Below, piece after piece: positions 1 to 7,017 of a stretch of 10,268 nt of DNA. Positions within the stretch are counted from its first letter, which is position 1. Each line of letters starts with the position of its first letter. Both the position numbers and the translations under genes were made by a program. The stretch is from contig LNEX01000076.1 in the NCBI GenBank assembly GCA_001464165.1, forward strand, positions 1-10,268, in the 5' to 3' direction. The DNA comes from a bacterium Ga0077546. Lineage in GTDB: Bacteria; Cyanobacteriota; Vampirovibrionia; Obscuribacterales; Obscuribacteraceae. The notes under the pieces were generated by a model. It made no database searches, had not been told where the DNA came from, and saw nothing but the letters and a program-made list of their open reading frames with translations.

Positions 1-891
1 AATCAATGACCCCCCAAATGGCACATTCAAAGAACGTAGCAGATAGTATTCAGCTCTCAACCACAACTTCAGCAAAGCATTAATCGGTGCAGCAGGTGCA
101 TCCACTTCCTTCACTAAGGTATCAAAAATACCTTCTTGGGTTTCCGGCATTGGTGTTTTAACAAGGAAGCGCTTCAGAACGATTAGCGGATACATAGTCT
201 GCATCACATATTGAATTTTGACGGTCTTAAAGCCTGCTTGTCTCAAGCTCTTCTCAAGCGACTCTTTGCTGTATCGGCGATAATGATTCATCAAGCGATC
301 GACGTTGGAATAAAGTTCTTGATGAGCAGGTACAGAAATGAAAAGTTTGCCGCCTTGGTTGAGCACTGTATAAGCTACTTTAAGGGGTGGAAGGTCATCC
401 TCTAGGTGTTCAATGAAATCAAACATGCCTATGGAATCGCTCTTGTAGCCCTGCGATACGAAATCTTCGTATGAAGTTGCATGAAAAGTTGTATTTGGCA
501 TCCGGTGTCTCGACAATTCAATAGCCAACGGATTGATATCGCAGCCAGCTAGATTAGTCATTCCGTTGTTGCTTAAGAACTCCAGAACAGTTGCAGAGCC
601 TGAGCCGATCTCTAAAAAACTAGCCTTCTTCCAATCGTCCAAATTGTTCTTGATTGTCTGAAGCAGTATCTCGTTGCGAACACGAAACCAGAAATGCTCA
701 TTATCAATTTCAGAAACTAGCTCGTATGGAAAGTTCTGCGAATTTGCTAAAGAAAAATCATTGCCTTCTTTATGCGCCTTCTTCTCGGCCGCGGGGCTCG
801 TAACCATTTGAACCATAGGGATACATGCATCCTTCGTTGAAAATATAAACTCGCGCGAATCAAAGTACAGTGTAAATACAGTTCTAGGCAT
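1..891 (-). CDS. Class I SAM-dependent methyltransferase, C-terminus cut by window edge
   Basis: An open frame read on the minus strand runs from 891 off the left edge (297 codons seen). It carries a Rossmann SAM-binding motif I, FLEIGSGSA, at about residues 92-100, then an acidic CDIN (117-120) and FDFIEHLEDD (157-166). A segment SVPAHQELYSNVDRLMNHYRRY follows at about 186-207. These are typical of the methyltransferases found in bacterial glycan and glycosyltransferase loci; the target molecule cannot be told from sequence. The visible end, VPFGGSLI, resembles the usual C-terminus of this group, so probably only a few residues are missing. The start is uncertain: ATG at 891 has no Shine-Dalgarno and its first 25 residues look unlike the family, whereas ATG at 816 (MVQMVTSP) has an AAGGA 13 nt upstream. 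It follows two GT-C-like genes on the same strand after a 113-bp gap, which suggests a role in modifying a surface glycan or its lipid carrier. Confidence 0.85.
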   Translation of the reverse strand, partial: MPRTVFTLYFDSREFIFSTKDACIPMVQMVTSPAAEKKAHKEGNDFSLANSQNFPYELVSEIDNEHFWFRVRNEILLQTIKNNLDDWKKASFLEIGSGSATVLEFLSNNGMTNLAGCDINPLAIELSRHRMPNTTFHATSYEDFVSQGYKSDSIGMFDFIEHLEDDLPPLKVAYTVLNQGGKLFISVPAHQELYSNVDRLMNHYRRYSKESLEKSLRQAGFKTVKIQYVMQTMYPLIVLKRFLVKTPMPETQEGIFDTLVKEVDAPAAPINALLKLWLRAEYYLLRSLNVPFGGSLI

Positions 892-1004
892 TTATCAAGT
901 GATTTACGAATTACCTTTCCAAGATACCGAAAACAAGCCCGATTCTTACAATAAACTTATCTATCACTTATGGAAGCGTTAGAATCTGGACAGCCAACCG
1001 GCAA

Positions 1005-2657
1005 CTATTTCTTTAACGATTCTCGCCACCTAGCGGGCAAAAGAGGGTCTAGGCCAAATTTCATACCATTCTGCTCTACTTCATCAACAAAAGCGTGCGC
1101 ATCACGCACCTTGAGCAGTGTCCTTTTGGCTGGGGCCAACAAGTAAGTTGAACAAAGCGGATAAGTTCCAACCACGTTACCGAGAGCAATGTCCGTCAAC
1201 GTGGTTGAATTTATGCTCAATCTCTCCGAAACCACATTACCGAGAATAGAACTGTTGTTTCTTGTTATTTGAACCATGCGCTCAAAGTCCCAAACACCGT
1301 CAAATACGGGCGTCCAATTGACATACCGGGGACAATTAAGTAACAAAACAGCATCACCCGATTTCAATAGCGTTTTGTCCTCACTGAGAACTTTCTGTAT
1401 ATTTTTCTGAGTACGCCACGAAGAGATCCAGGGACGATCGAAGCACCAACCTACAGCAATATATAGAACTAAAAGGGCAGACAGAGCCGCGCCTACGGCT
1501 ACTGATCGAAACACCATCGATACTCTAAACAACTGACCAATAGCCACTAGGATTGCTGCAACAATTAGAGCGCCACCCCAGACCCCACCAGTATTGACTC
1601 TGTTAAAGATAGTTGAAATGCCCGGGTGATATTCTTTGTTTAGGCCGAATATCGTATAAGACAGAACAATCACAACCAAGCCACTGACTGATATCCTTAG
1701 GAATAAACCTGGTTTCAACTGACGCTCATCCTTGCCCCAGTAAAGCAAAGCATAAATCGATAAAACCACAATAGCAACACAAATAATTACGTGCGACCTT
1801 GTTGGCAAATCAGCCATATTGAGCGCGATCTGTTGAAGGAAGAAAGAAAAAGTACTGGGTGCGATTTGAATAAGCAGCCCATCCCACATGGTCGAGCAAA
1901 TTTCCTTAATATCGAAAATGACTTGATGAATAGTAGGCTTAACCAAAAGTGGCAACAAGAACTTGTGAAAAGCCAACAATAGAACAACCGGAATCGAGTA
2001 GTAAGAGCCCCACAGAACAAAACGACGTACACAATCGAATCGCCTAACACCATCAGATAGAATAAATGCGTTAAGTGGTGCCATTGGTAAGAACGTCTCA
2101 TAATTCCATACCATCAGCGCAAAAGGCAACATGGAAACAAGCTTTAGTCTTACATCATTGCGCTTACTTCCAATTACAGCAAGCCAAATACTCAACATAG
2201 TAAGAAGCTGACTCAGAGCAACGGAGGAACACAAAACCCAATTGTGCGTAGTGTCGTGACGAGGATCAACTAGAGCTAGAGATGCAGCAATAATTGCAAC
2301 ATCGCGTCGATAAAAAAGCTCTTTCACAATCACGTAGAAAAGCGCCGCCGAAAAAACGTCCATTACGGCTGCGGTCACATGATAACCAAACGGCACCATA
2401 CCAAAAAGGCAATACATGGCTGCGTGAAATGGTGCTTGAACCGGTCTCAGCGTGATAAGTGGCCAACTTAGTAGGTAATTCCTGGACATCCCCCAAAAGT
2501 CAGTCGGTCCGAAATAAAAGATCTTGAGCATAGACCAGTCATCCAAATAAAAACCTGATGATTTGGTGATCTCAGAGAAAGCCAGAAAAGACAAAGTAGC
2601 CAGCCACAAAAAAGCGATTGCAAAATCATACTTTCGAAAATACTCTGGAATATTCAT
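1005..2657 (-). CDS. Multi-pass membrane protein, GT-C glycosyltransferase-like
   Basis: A 550-residue hydrophobic protein with one N-terminal helix (about 12-29), then an acidic loop motif GFYLDDW (D39-D40-W41), an RPVQ motif at 71-74, and many further membrane helices. This resembles GT-C fold glycosyltransferases, where the first periplasmic loop carries catalytic or metal-binding acids and the sugar comes from a polyprenyl-phosphate donor. The C-terminal part (from about 440) is soluble and probably extracytoplasmic. The frame stays open 27 codons further up, to 2738, but that would overlap the upstream GT-C gene by 56 bp. ATG 2657 is preferred because it lies 25 bp after that gene's stop and has GGTGAG six bases upstream. 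No acceptor or sugar can be assigned. The assignment rests on topology and the DD motif only; a polymerase or flippase-like membrane protein is an alternative. Confidence 0.75.
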   Translation of the reverse strand: MNIPEYFRKYDFAIAFLWLATLSFLAFSEITKSSGFYLDDWSMLKIFYFGPTDFWGMSRNYLLSWPLITLRPVQAPFHAAMYCLFGMVPFGYHVTAAVMDVFSAALFYVIVKELFYRRDVAIIAASLALVDPRHDTTHNWVLCSSVALSQLLTMLSIWLAVIGSKRNDVRLKLVSMLPFALMVWNYETFLPMAPLNAFILSDGVRRFDCVRRFVLWGSYYSIPVVLLLAFHKFLLPLLVKPTIHQVIFDIKEICSTMWDGLLIQIAPSTFSFFLQQIALNMADLPTRSHVIICVAIVVLSIYALLYWGKDERQLKPGLFLRISVSGLVVIVLSYTIFGLNKEYHPGISTIFNRVNTGGVWGGALIVAAILVAIGQLFRVSMVFRSVAVGAALSALLVLYIAVGWCFDRPWISSWRTQKNIQKVLSEDKTLLKSGDAVLLLNCPRYVNWTPVFDGVWDFERMVQITRNNSSILGNVVSERLSINSTTLTDIALGNVVGTYPLCSTYLLAPAKRTLLKVRDAHAFVDEVEQNGMKFGLDPLLPARWRESLKK

Positions 2658-2682
2658 TTCAAGCTCACCACTATCAACAGTT

Positions 2683-4368
2683 TCAATGCACGGTGTCAAT
2701 GCGTTCCAAAACCTGGACATTCCGAACCTTCCTATCAAGAAGACTATAGTATTTCTCCAAGTGAATTTCTCTGTAACCTGGAACCGGCGAATACGAAATT
2801 AGATAGCTCTCGCCCCTAACAGGCCACCATCGCCAAGAATCGCGTGGCGCTTCACCTCTAGACTTACTGTTGTAGACTGTAATATCTCGAAGGACATTGT
2901 ATTCATATCCGCCGTCGAAAGATGCGGCCTCAACACCGCGAGCCTCCAGCCACTCAATAGCCTTCCAGCGAGCACGATTTGAACTAAGGTACTCTTGATT
3001 TGCGCCCACTGAATAAAAGGCAAGAGCAACAAGGAGACTAATGGAAATCGGACTCACTAAATTCTGTTTGGCGCGCTTGGCTATAAAACCAATTGCCAAT
3101 AGAACTGGCCCCAATGCTATTAGATAATAGCGATCCGTACATCGAACAATAGTTTCGAGAGAAAGGAAGACTATGCATACTATAACTGAAACTAAGAGCA
3201 CGACCACTCTCCACTCGAGGGCTCGCCTCATCAGAACTCTCAACAAGGAAACGAGCGCCACCGCCAGCGGTACGATCATTGCGAAAGAAAAAATTGTAAG
3301 AATCATACGTTCTCGGGCCTGAAGCGGTTGCCGGATAATTCCTAAAATGCCTTGAGCGCCAACAGTGGTAATTCGTAAAATATTCTCTGAAAATGGCATG
3401 GTCTGATGATAGAAATTGATAGTTGTGAAGGCTGAAAGGATTACCAGAAGTACGATACCTAGAATTACCTTCAAAGGAACAACCAATTCGCCTTTTCGCC
3501 GGACAGCCAAAGCAATTAGAGCAGGGGAACAAGGCAGCAAAAAAAGAACCAAATAGCAAAAGACATGCCCAACAGCGTTAATAGTAGGCAAAATCGTGGT
3601 GGGTGCTGACAATACAAACTGGCAAACCGCATCTGAATGAGCCTTCCGTACCAAATCATAGTCGGTATTCGAAAAACTCTCGCCCAACTGCCTTGTTATC
3701 AGCCACTGATCGCACGCCCAGCCGGCTATTAAAGGACAAACAAGTGCAATCACAAAAACAAGAATCTTTTTTCTAGTTTCCTCAAACCTATCTGACAAAC
3801 AAAACAGTACAAGCACCAAGAAGATTAGTGCGGATTGTCGCACTGTAACGCTTAGACTAAGAACCAAAAAGGCAAGCAACATCATTTCTAAAGATTTCTT
3901 TTCCAAACCACGGTACAAACAAGCAAGGAAAATGAGGTTCAGAGCCAGCCCTGTCGAATCGCTCATAAAACTGAAACCGATGTTTATTAGTATCGGATTT
4001 GCCGCATAAAGCAATGTTAGGAAAAGAGCTTGTGCACGAGGAATTCGCAGGGTAGAAGCAGAAAAGAAGAGAGCAATTGCTCCAACAACGGTAATAAAAA
4101 ACGAATAAATTCGCAGACTAATACACGAGTAGCCAAGTAATTTTGTCGTAAGCACCCCGAGACAAACGTGAGCTATGCCTGCTGCACAAACAGTAGGCAT
4201 AACGAGACCTTCGCCCAACAACAGATGCCTTACGCCTTCAGCGTAAGCCCAATCATCGTTGAGTGGGAAATCACCATCAATACCGATAGCAAAAAAAGCA
4301 AGAATATAAAAAGCCCCTATCACTAGATAGGGGCTAATTTGTCGAAGCTGGCGCTTACTGAACTTCAA
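2683..4368 (-). CDS. GT-C / GT39-like membrane glycosyltransferase (ArnT/PMT-type)
   Basis: A 561-residue multi-pass membrane protein. A first helix (about 14-30) is followed by PLNDDWAYA with the acidic pair D38-D39. A second acidic motif, SFMSDSTG (D137), follows, then at least eight more hydrophobic stretches, a DRYYL segment at 412-416, and a soluble C-terminal domain from about 455. This order matches the PMT/ArnT-like glycosyltransferases that move a sugar from polyprenyl phosphate to a lipid or protein acceptor on the outer face of the cytoplasmic membrane; the substrate is not known. The start is odd: the frame is closed by a TGA two codons upstream, leaving TTG at 4368 (no Shine-Dalgarno) or GTG at 4323, which would cut into the first helix. 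TTG 4368 is kept. The start sits 8 bp behind rplI, and the rplI terminator lies within codons 11-22 of this gene. It probably shares a transcript with the second GT-C gene (gap to its preferred start 25 bp). Confidence 0.8.
   Translation of the reverse strand: MKFSKRQLRQISPYLVIGAFYILAFFAIGIDGDFPLNDDWAYAEGVRHLLLGEGLVMPTVCAAGIAHVCLGVLTTKLLGYSCISLRIYSFFITVVGAIALFFSASTLRIPRAQALFLTLLYAANPILINIGFSFMSDSTGLALNLIFLACLYRGLEKKSLEMMLLAFLVLSLSVTVRQSALIFLVLVLFCLSDRFEETRKKILVFVIALVCPLIAGWACDQWLITRQLGESFSNTDYDLVRKAHSDAVCQFVLSAPTTILPTINAVGHVFCYLVLFLLPCSPALIALAVRRKGELVVPLKVILGIVLLVILSAFTTINFYHQTMPFSENILRITTVGAQGILGIIRQPLQARERMILTIFSFAMIVPLAVALVSLLRVLMRRALEWRVVVLLVSVIVCIVFLSLETIVRCTDRYYLIALGPVLLAIGFIAKRAKQNLVSPISISLLVALAFYSVGANQEYLSSNRARWKAIEWLEARGVEAASFDGGYEYNVLRDITVYNSKSRGEAPRDSWRWWPVRGESYLISYSPVPGYREIHLEKYYSLLDRKVRNVQVLERIDTVH
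4303..4335 (-). terminator. Intrinsic terminator of rplI, inside the next gene's 5' coding end
   Basis: On the minus strand a perfect 9-bp inverted repeat (AGCCCCTAT / ATAGGGGCT, arms 4327-4335 and 4312-4320, 6-nt loop) is followed directly by a T-rich tract, TTTTTATATT. The hairpin starts 41 nt after the rplI stop, normal for a terminator of that gene. There is no T-tract in the plus direction, so it acts only on minus-strand transcripts. It lies in the coding sequence for residues 11-22 of the GT-C protein starting at 4368. Confidence 0.85.
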
Positions 4369-4375
4369 GGTTCAA

Positions 4376-4381
4376 ATTAGA
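4376..4381 (-). promoter_or_regulatory. Possible -10 element for a leaderless GT-C gene
   Basis: TCTAAT (5 of 6 matches to TATAAT) lies 7 nt before the TTG start at 4368 and overlaps the rplI stop codon. That spacing would put the transcription start on the start codon. No convincing -35 is seen, so this is a weak call resting mainly on the same spacing seen at the sbcD start. Confidence 0.3.
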
Positions 4382-4910
4382 CTGCTGCTGCTGCTTCAAC
4401 TTCTTCAGCAGCTGGCGCTTCAACTTTAGCTGGAGCACCTTTACCTGTAGTAGGTGTAGCGCCTTCGCGAAGAATTTCAAGATTCAACTTGGTTGTTACT
4501 TCGTTAGCCAATTTGACGGTCACTTCGTAAACGCCAAGAGCGTGAATTTCGTTTTCTGTTTTGACAAGACGCTTGTCTATGGCAAAGCCAACTTCTTTTT
4601 CGATCAAGTCAGCAATTTCTTTGTTGGTGATTTTGCCGTAAAGTTTGCCGCTCTCGCCAACTTTGGCAACATAATGTATAGCGCCTAGATTTGTGATTTT
4701 TTCAGCCTTCTCAACAGCAGCTTGATGCATTTGCTGGGCTTTCTTCTTCAAACCGGCTAAATCTTCTTCACGCTTCTTCAGTGTGCCTCTTGTAGCTTCA
4801 ACACCCAAACCACGCGGTTGAAGGAAGTTACGGAAATAACCGGGGGCGGCCTCAACAATGTCTCCAGCTTGTCCAAGCTTCTCAACAGAGTGGTGCAAAA
4901 TTACCTTCAT
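4377..4910 (-). CDS. rplI: 50S ribosomal protein L9
   Basis: A 177-residue protein starting MKVILHHSVEKLGQAGD and continuing GYFRNFLQPRGLGVEAT, the signature N-terminal domain of bacterial L9. A charged connecting helix follows (about 42-74), then a C-terminal domain ending near residue 150. L9 binds domain V of 23S rRNA near the L1 stalk and helps keep the reading frame. The family is usually about 148-150 residues; here a further tail of roughly 27 residues rich in Ala, Glu and Pro is present (APAKVEAPAAEEVEAAAAV), probably disordered. The start is well supported: ATG 4910 has GGAG six bases upstream and matches the family's first residue. It has its own promoter (4962-4990) and terminator (4303-4335), so it can be a single-gene unit despite close minus-strand neighbours. 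The usual partners rpsF, ssb, rpsR and dnaB are not in view. Confidence 0.97.
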   Translation of the reverse strand: MKVILHHSVEKLGQAGDIVEAAPGYFRNFLQPRGLGVEATRGTLKKREEDLAGLKKKAQQMHQAAVEKAEKITNLGAIHYVAKVGESGKLYGKITNKEIADLIEKEVGFAIDKRLVKTENEIHALGVYEVTVKLANEVTTKLNLEILREGATPTTGKGAPAKVEAPAAEEVEAAAAV

Positions 4911-4961
4911 GACATCTCCAAGCGCTCTTACGCGTTGCCTACAACATATATACGGTAGGCT

Positions 4962-4990
4962 AGATTAGCACGGTCCGACTGCCTTGCCAA
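4962..4990 (-). promoter_or_regulatory. Sigma-70-type promoter of rplI
   Basis: On the minus strand TTGGCA (4985-4990, 5/6 match to the -35 consensus), a 17-bp spacer, and TAATCT (4962-4967), preceded by TG in extended -10 position. It leaves a 5' leader of about 45 nt before the rplI ATG. It sits in the 156-bp gap between the GNAT gene and rplI, which otherwise shows only a weak 4-bp stem after the GNAT stop. Confidence 0.6.
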
Positions 4991-5066
4991 CGCTACAGAG
5001 GGCAATTAGAAACCTTCCGAAATATCAATTTCCTAATATAAAGAGAAGAGCCACAGCAACCAAGGG

Positions 5067-5531
5067 CTAATAATCATTCTTCTCTCTAAACATTCCTCGC
5101 ACCCCAGAGGGGTCGGCAAGGAAGCCAAAGCGCTTATAAAAGCCATCGGTGCCAGGGTCTGCATAAAGAGTTACAAGCGGAATCGAATACTCATCTAGCT
5201 CTTTCAAAAGCTCACACATAACCAGACGGCCAACACCCAAACGCTGATAATCAGGCCTGACAACCATATCCCAAACAGTAGCATTGAAAACTTTGTCACC
5301 AGTAGCTCTGGCGAAGCCCACCAGTTCATCTTTATCCCAAATAGAGACCACTGCCAAAGAGTTTTCTAGAGCACGCACAATAAGGTCTGGCTCGCGACGA
5401 CTCCAACCCACAGAAGCACAAAGCTCTTGCACAGCATTAGGCGGCACGGCTTTATCGTGAGAAACACTCAGGTTGTCAGGCAGAGGTTCCTTCGAATTCT
5501 CGTTTCTCCTCCAAATACCCGAAAGAACCAT
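5067..5531 (-). CDS. GNAT N-acetyltransferase, cyanobacterial/plastid (SNAT/NSI-like) type
   Basis: A 154-residue acetyl-CoA-dependent acetyltransferase. It has the GNAT core: LVGFARATGD (70-79) and FNATVWDMVV (82-91), then the acetyl-CoA loop PDYQRLGVG (93-101, pattern Q-x-x-G-x-G), and FYKRFGF (131-137). It ends ADPSGVRGMF (139-148). From memory of the family, the VGWSRR, ARAT...FNATVWD and FYxxxGFxADPxGxxGMF segments closely match the chloroplast and cyanobacterial GNATs described as serotonin N-acetyltransferase/NSI. Those enzymes acetylate amines and/or protein lysines and N-termini, so the substrate here remains open. Its ATG directly follows the TAG of the rlmD-like gene (TAGATG) with AGAGG six bases upstream, so it is probably translationally coupled to that gene. 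The first 25 residues are poorly conserved and likely disordered. Confidence 0.88.
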   Translation of the reverse strand: MVLSGIWRRNENSKEPLPDNLSVSHDKAVPPNAVQELCASVGWSRREPDLIVRALENSLAVVSIWDKDELVGFARATGDKVFNATVWDMVVRPDYQRLGVGRLVMCELLKELDEYSIPLVTLYADPGTDGFYKRFGFLADPSGVRGMFREKNDY

Positions 5532-6200
5532 CTATAACCTCTCTAACAGCGCCACAGATTCAACATGGTAAGTCTGAGGGAAAAGATCCACAGGCTGTAC
5601 TCGCTTAACTTTATACCCGCCCATGGAGCTGTTTTCTCCATTTTCAGAGGTTTGAGAGAGAATTTTCAGGTCCCGCGCCAAAGTGGCCGGGTTACAGCTG
5701 ACATAAATGATGTGTTTTGGCCCACGTTCTTTGATCAAGGCCAAAATATTTGGGTCAATGCCTTTGCGAGGTGGGTCAAGCACGATCAAGTCGATATTCT
5801 TGTTTTCGCGCTTCTTCTCTACCATCAAAACAGCCAGAGCCTGTTCTACTCGGCCTTCAACGAAGCTGACATTGGTGAGATTATTGAGAGCAGCATTTTC
5901 TTCGCCATCAGTAATGGCGTCGCCCACTTCTTCAATGGCAATCACTTCATCGGCCAGGGCACTAAGCCACATAGCGATTGTGCCAACTCCAGCATAAGCA
6001 TCAACAACAACTGGCTTTTCGATACCAGCCAAATCTTCTTTAGCGGCAGCACCGATAAACTCAAGCAATTTGACAGCTTGCAGGCTGTTCACCTGGAAGA
6101 AACTCTTAGATGAGAGCCTAAACCTGAGGCCTTCTTGTAATTTTTGCGTAAAATCAGCGCGAGTAGCCCTCACCAACCAAGGTGAGGGTGTGCTCACCAA
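5532..6200 (-). CDS. rlmD: RlmD-like 23S rRNA (uracil-5)-methyltransferase, C-terminal part (frameshifted)
   Basis: This frame encodes the catalytic half of a TrmA/RlmD-family RNA m5U methyltransferase. Visible are GLRFRLSSKSFFQVN (about 24-38), SAM motif I VDAYAGVGT (66-74), VLDPPRKG (140-147), SCNPATLARD (168-177) with the catalytic nucleophile cysteine C169, and the end motif QPVDLFPQTYHVE (202-214). All active-site motifs are intact. The frame lacks a credible start of its own: its most upstream usable codon is TTG at 6200, inside the overlapping N-terminal frame, with no Shine-Dalgarno. It is the continuation of the gene starting at 7017, shifted by +1. Removing one base, for example one G of the GGG at 6167-6169, restores a protein of about 494 residues, normal for the family. 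Whether the break is real, a sequencing error or recoded cannot be told from this sequence. Confidence 0.85.
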   Translation of the reverse strand: MVSTPSPWLVRATRADFTQKLQEGLRFRLSSKSFFQVNSLQAVKLLEFIGAAAKEDLAGIEKPVVVDAYAGVGTIAMWLSALADEVIAIEEVGDAITDGEENAALNNLTNVSFVEGRVEQALAVLMVEKKRENKNIDLIVLDPPRKGIDPNILALIKERGPKHIIYVSCNPATLARDLKILSQTSENGENSSMGGYKVKRVQPVDLFPQTYHVESVALLERL

Positions 6201-7017
6201 GAATGCGATTGCCTTTGTCTTGATTGAAGTTGACTACAACTGACTCAACTTCTCTATGCAGGTGAGCAAGCTCTTCACCCAATGTAGTGAAGGCATGAAG
6301 ATAATCAATGTTATTGAATTCTTTGATTTTGATTGGTGCGTAATTGACCACAATGGTGACAAGAATCTTGCCGGTGGCAAAGCTCATGCGAAAATTGAGA
6401 TGTCGCACCATGCCGCGGTGGCGCTCTTCATCGTAAATTGAAATGCGATATTTCTTGAACAACATTTTCGTTGTCTTCAGCAGCTCATCCATTATGCTGG
6501 GCTGAATTGGACAGGAATCGATGTTGACCAAGTCATGGCTGCCGCGCTCATAGTAGCCAGCCAATACTTGAGTGTTCTTATATTTGACCGGAAACTGCAC
6601 TTTATTGCGGTAGTGAAAAGGGTCATCGCAGCCCACAATTGTTTGAACAAGCTCTTTAGCATTGGCAAAGCCACCAATATGACCAAGGGCATCGACGACC
6701 AATTGTTCTTTGTGTTTAAGTTGGTGAGCATAGCCTATGTGTTGCCACTGGCAGCCGCCGCAACGCTCATAGTGGAAGCAAGGAGCCTCAACACGTTCAG
6801 CTGATGGTTTGACTATCTCTTCTATGGCACCACGGGCAAAATCTTTGCGCACATCAAACAAGTGCACAGCTAAACGGTCTCCTTGAGCGGCTCGCTCAAT
6901 GAACACCGGAATAGAATCTATTTTTGCTACTCCATCGCCACCATTGGCCAGCGATTCGACATTTACTTCTACTTGGTCTCCACGCTCTAAAGTGTGGGTG
7001 TACTTTACCTTGGCCAC
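6154..7017 (-). CDS. rlmD: RlmD-like 23S rRNA (uracil-5)-methyltransferase, N-terminal part (frameshifted)
   Basis: This is the first 287 codons of the broken gene. It holds a TRAM RNA-binding domain (about 10-70), then a [4Fe-4S] cluster set C80-x5-C86-x2-C89 with the fourth cysteine at C169 (IDSCP). It continues with the YRNK motif (136-139) and family segments up to VVVNFNQDKGNRILGEHTLTLVGEG, then meets a TGA at 6154-6156. In a whole protein this half recognises the rRNA stem-loop and the Fe-S cluster shapes the site; alone it lacks the SAM-binding domain and should be inactive. The start is GTG 7017, supported by GAGAGGA four bases upstream. It overlaps the preceding gene by 13 bp, which suggests coupled translation. 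The crossover to the other frame must lie between about 6156 and 6230, and family similarity points to 6156-6185. Confidence 0.85.
   Translation of the reverse strand: MAKVKYTHTLERGDQVEVNVESLANGGDGVAKIDSIPVFIERAAQGDRLAVHLFDVRKDFARGAIEEIVKPSAERVEAPCFHYERCGGCQWQHIGYAHQLKHKEQLVVDALGHIGGFANAKELVQTIVGCDDPFHYRNKVQFPVKYKNTQVLAGYYERGSHDLVNIDSCPIQPSIMDELLKTTKMLFKKYRISIYDEERHRGMVRHLNFRMSFATGKILVTIVVNYAPIKIKEFNNIDYLHAFTTLGEELAHLHREVESVVVNFNQDKGNRILGEHTLTLVGEGYSR
6167..6188 (-). repeat. Perfect 8-bp hairpin at the rlmD frameshift site
   Basis: CCCTCACC and GGTGAGGG form a perfect inverted repeat with a 6-nt loop. In the mRNA the hairpin ends 10 nt before the TGA that closes the N-terminal frame. It has no T-tract, so it is not a terminator. 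It may be chance, a polymerase or assembly error hot spot, or a recoding element. Confidence 0.7.

Noticed and set aside
892..1004. Terminator or promoter between the second GT-C gene and the methyltransferase
   Set aside because: Only a 4-bp GCC/GGC stem and poor hexamer matches are present; nothing strong enough to annotate.
2658..2738. Longer start for the second GT-C gene (27 extra residues from 2738)
   Set aside because: It would overlap the upstream GT-C gene by 56 bp, while ATG 2657 has a Shine-Dalgarno and gives a normal N-terminal helix directly.
3038..3559. 173-codon open frame on the minus strand
   Set aside because: It is in another frame of the GT-C gene at 2683-4368 and has the Ser/Arg/Phe/Cys-rich makeup of a shadow translation.
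5040..5066. Terminator after the GNAT gene
   Set aside because: AGCC...GGCT is only a 4-bp stem with a 12-nt loop and a broken T-tract.
5565..6113. 182-codon open frame on the plus strand
   Set aside because: It lies wholly antisense to the rlmD catalytic domain, whose motifs are unmistakable, and its own translation shows no family signature.
6154..6200. prfB-like programmed +1 frameshift as the main explanation
   Set aside because: The stop context CGC-TGA lacks the CTT slip codon and the closely spaced Shine-Dalgarno of prfB; an indel is simpler. It is kept only as a possibility in the findings.
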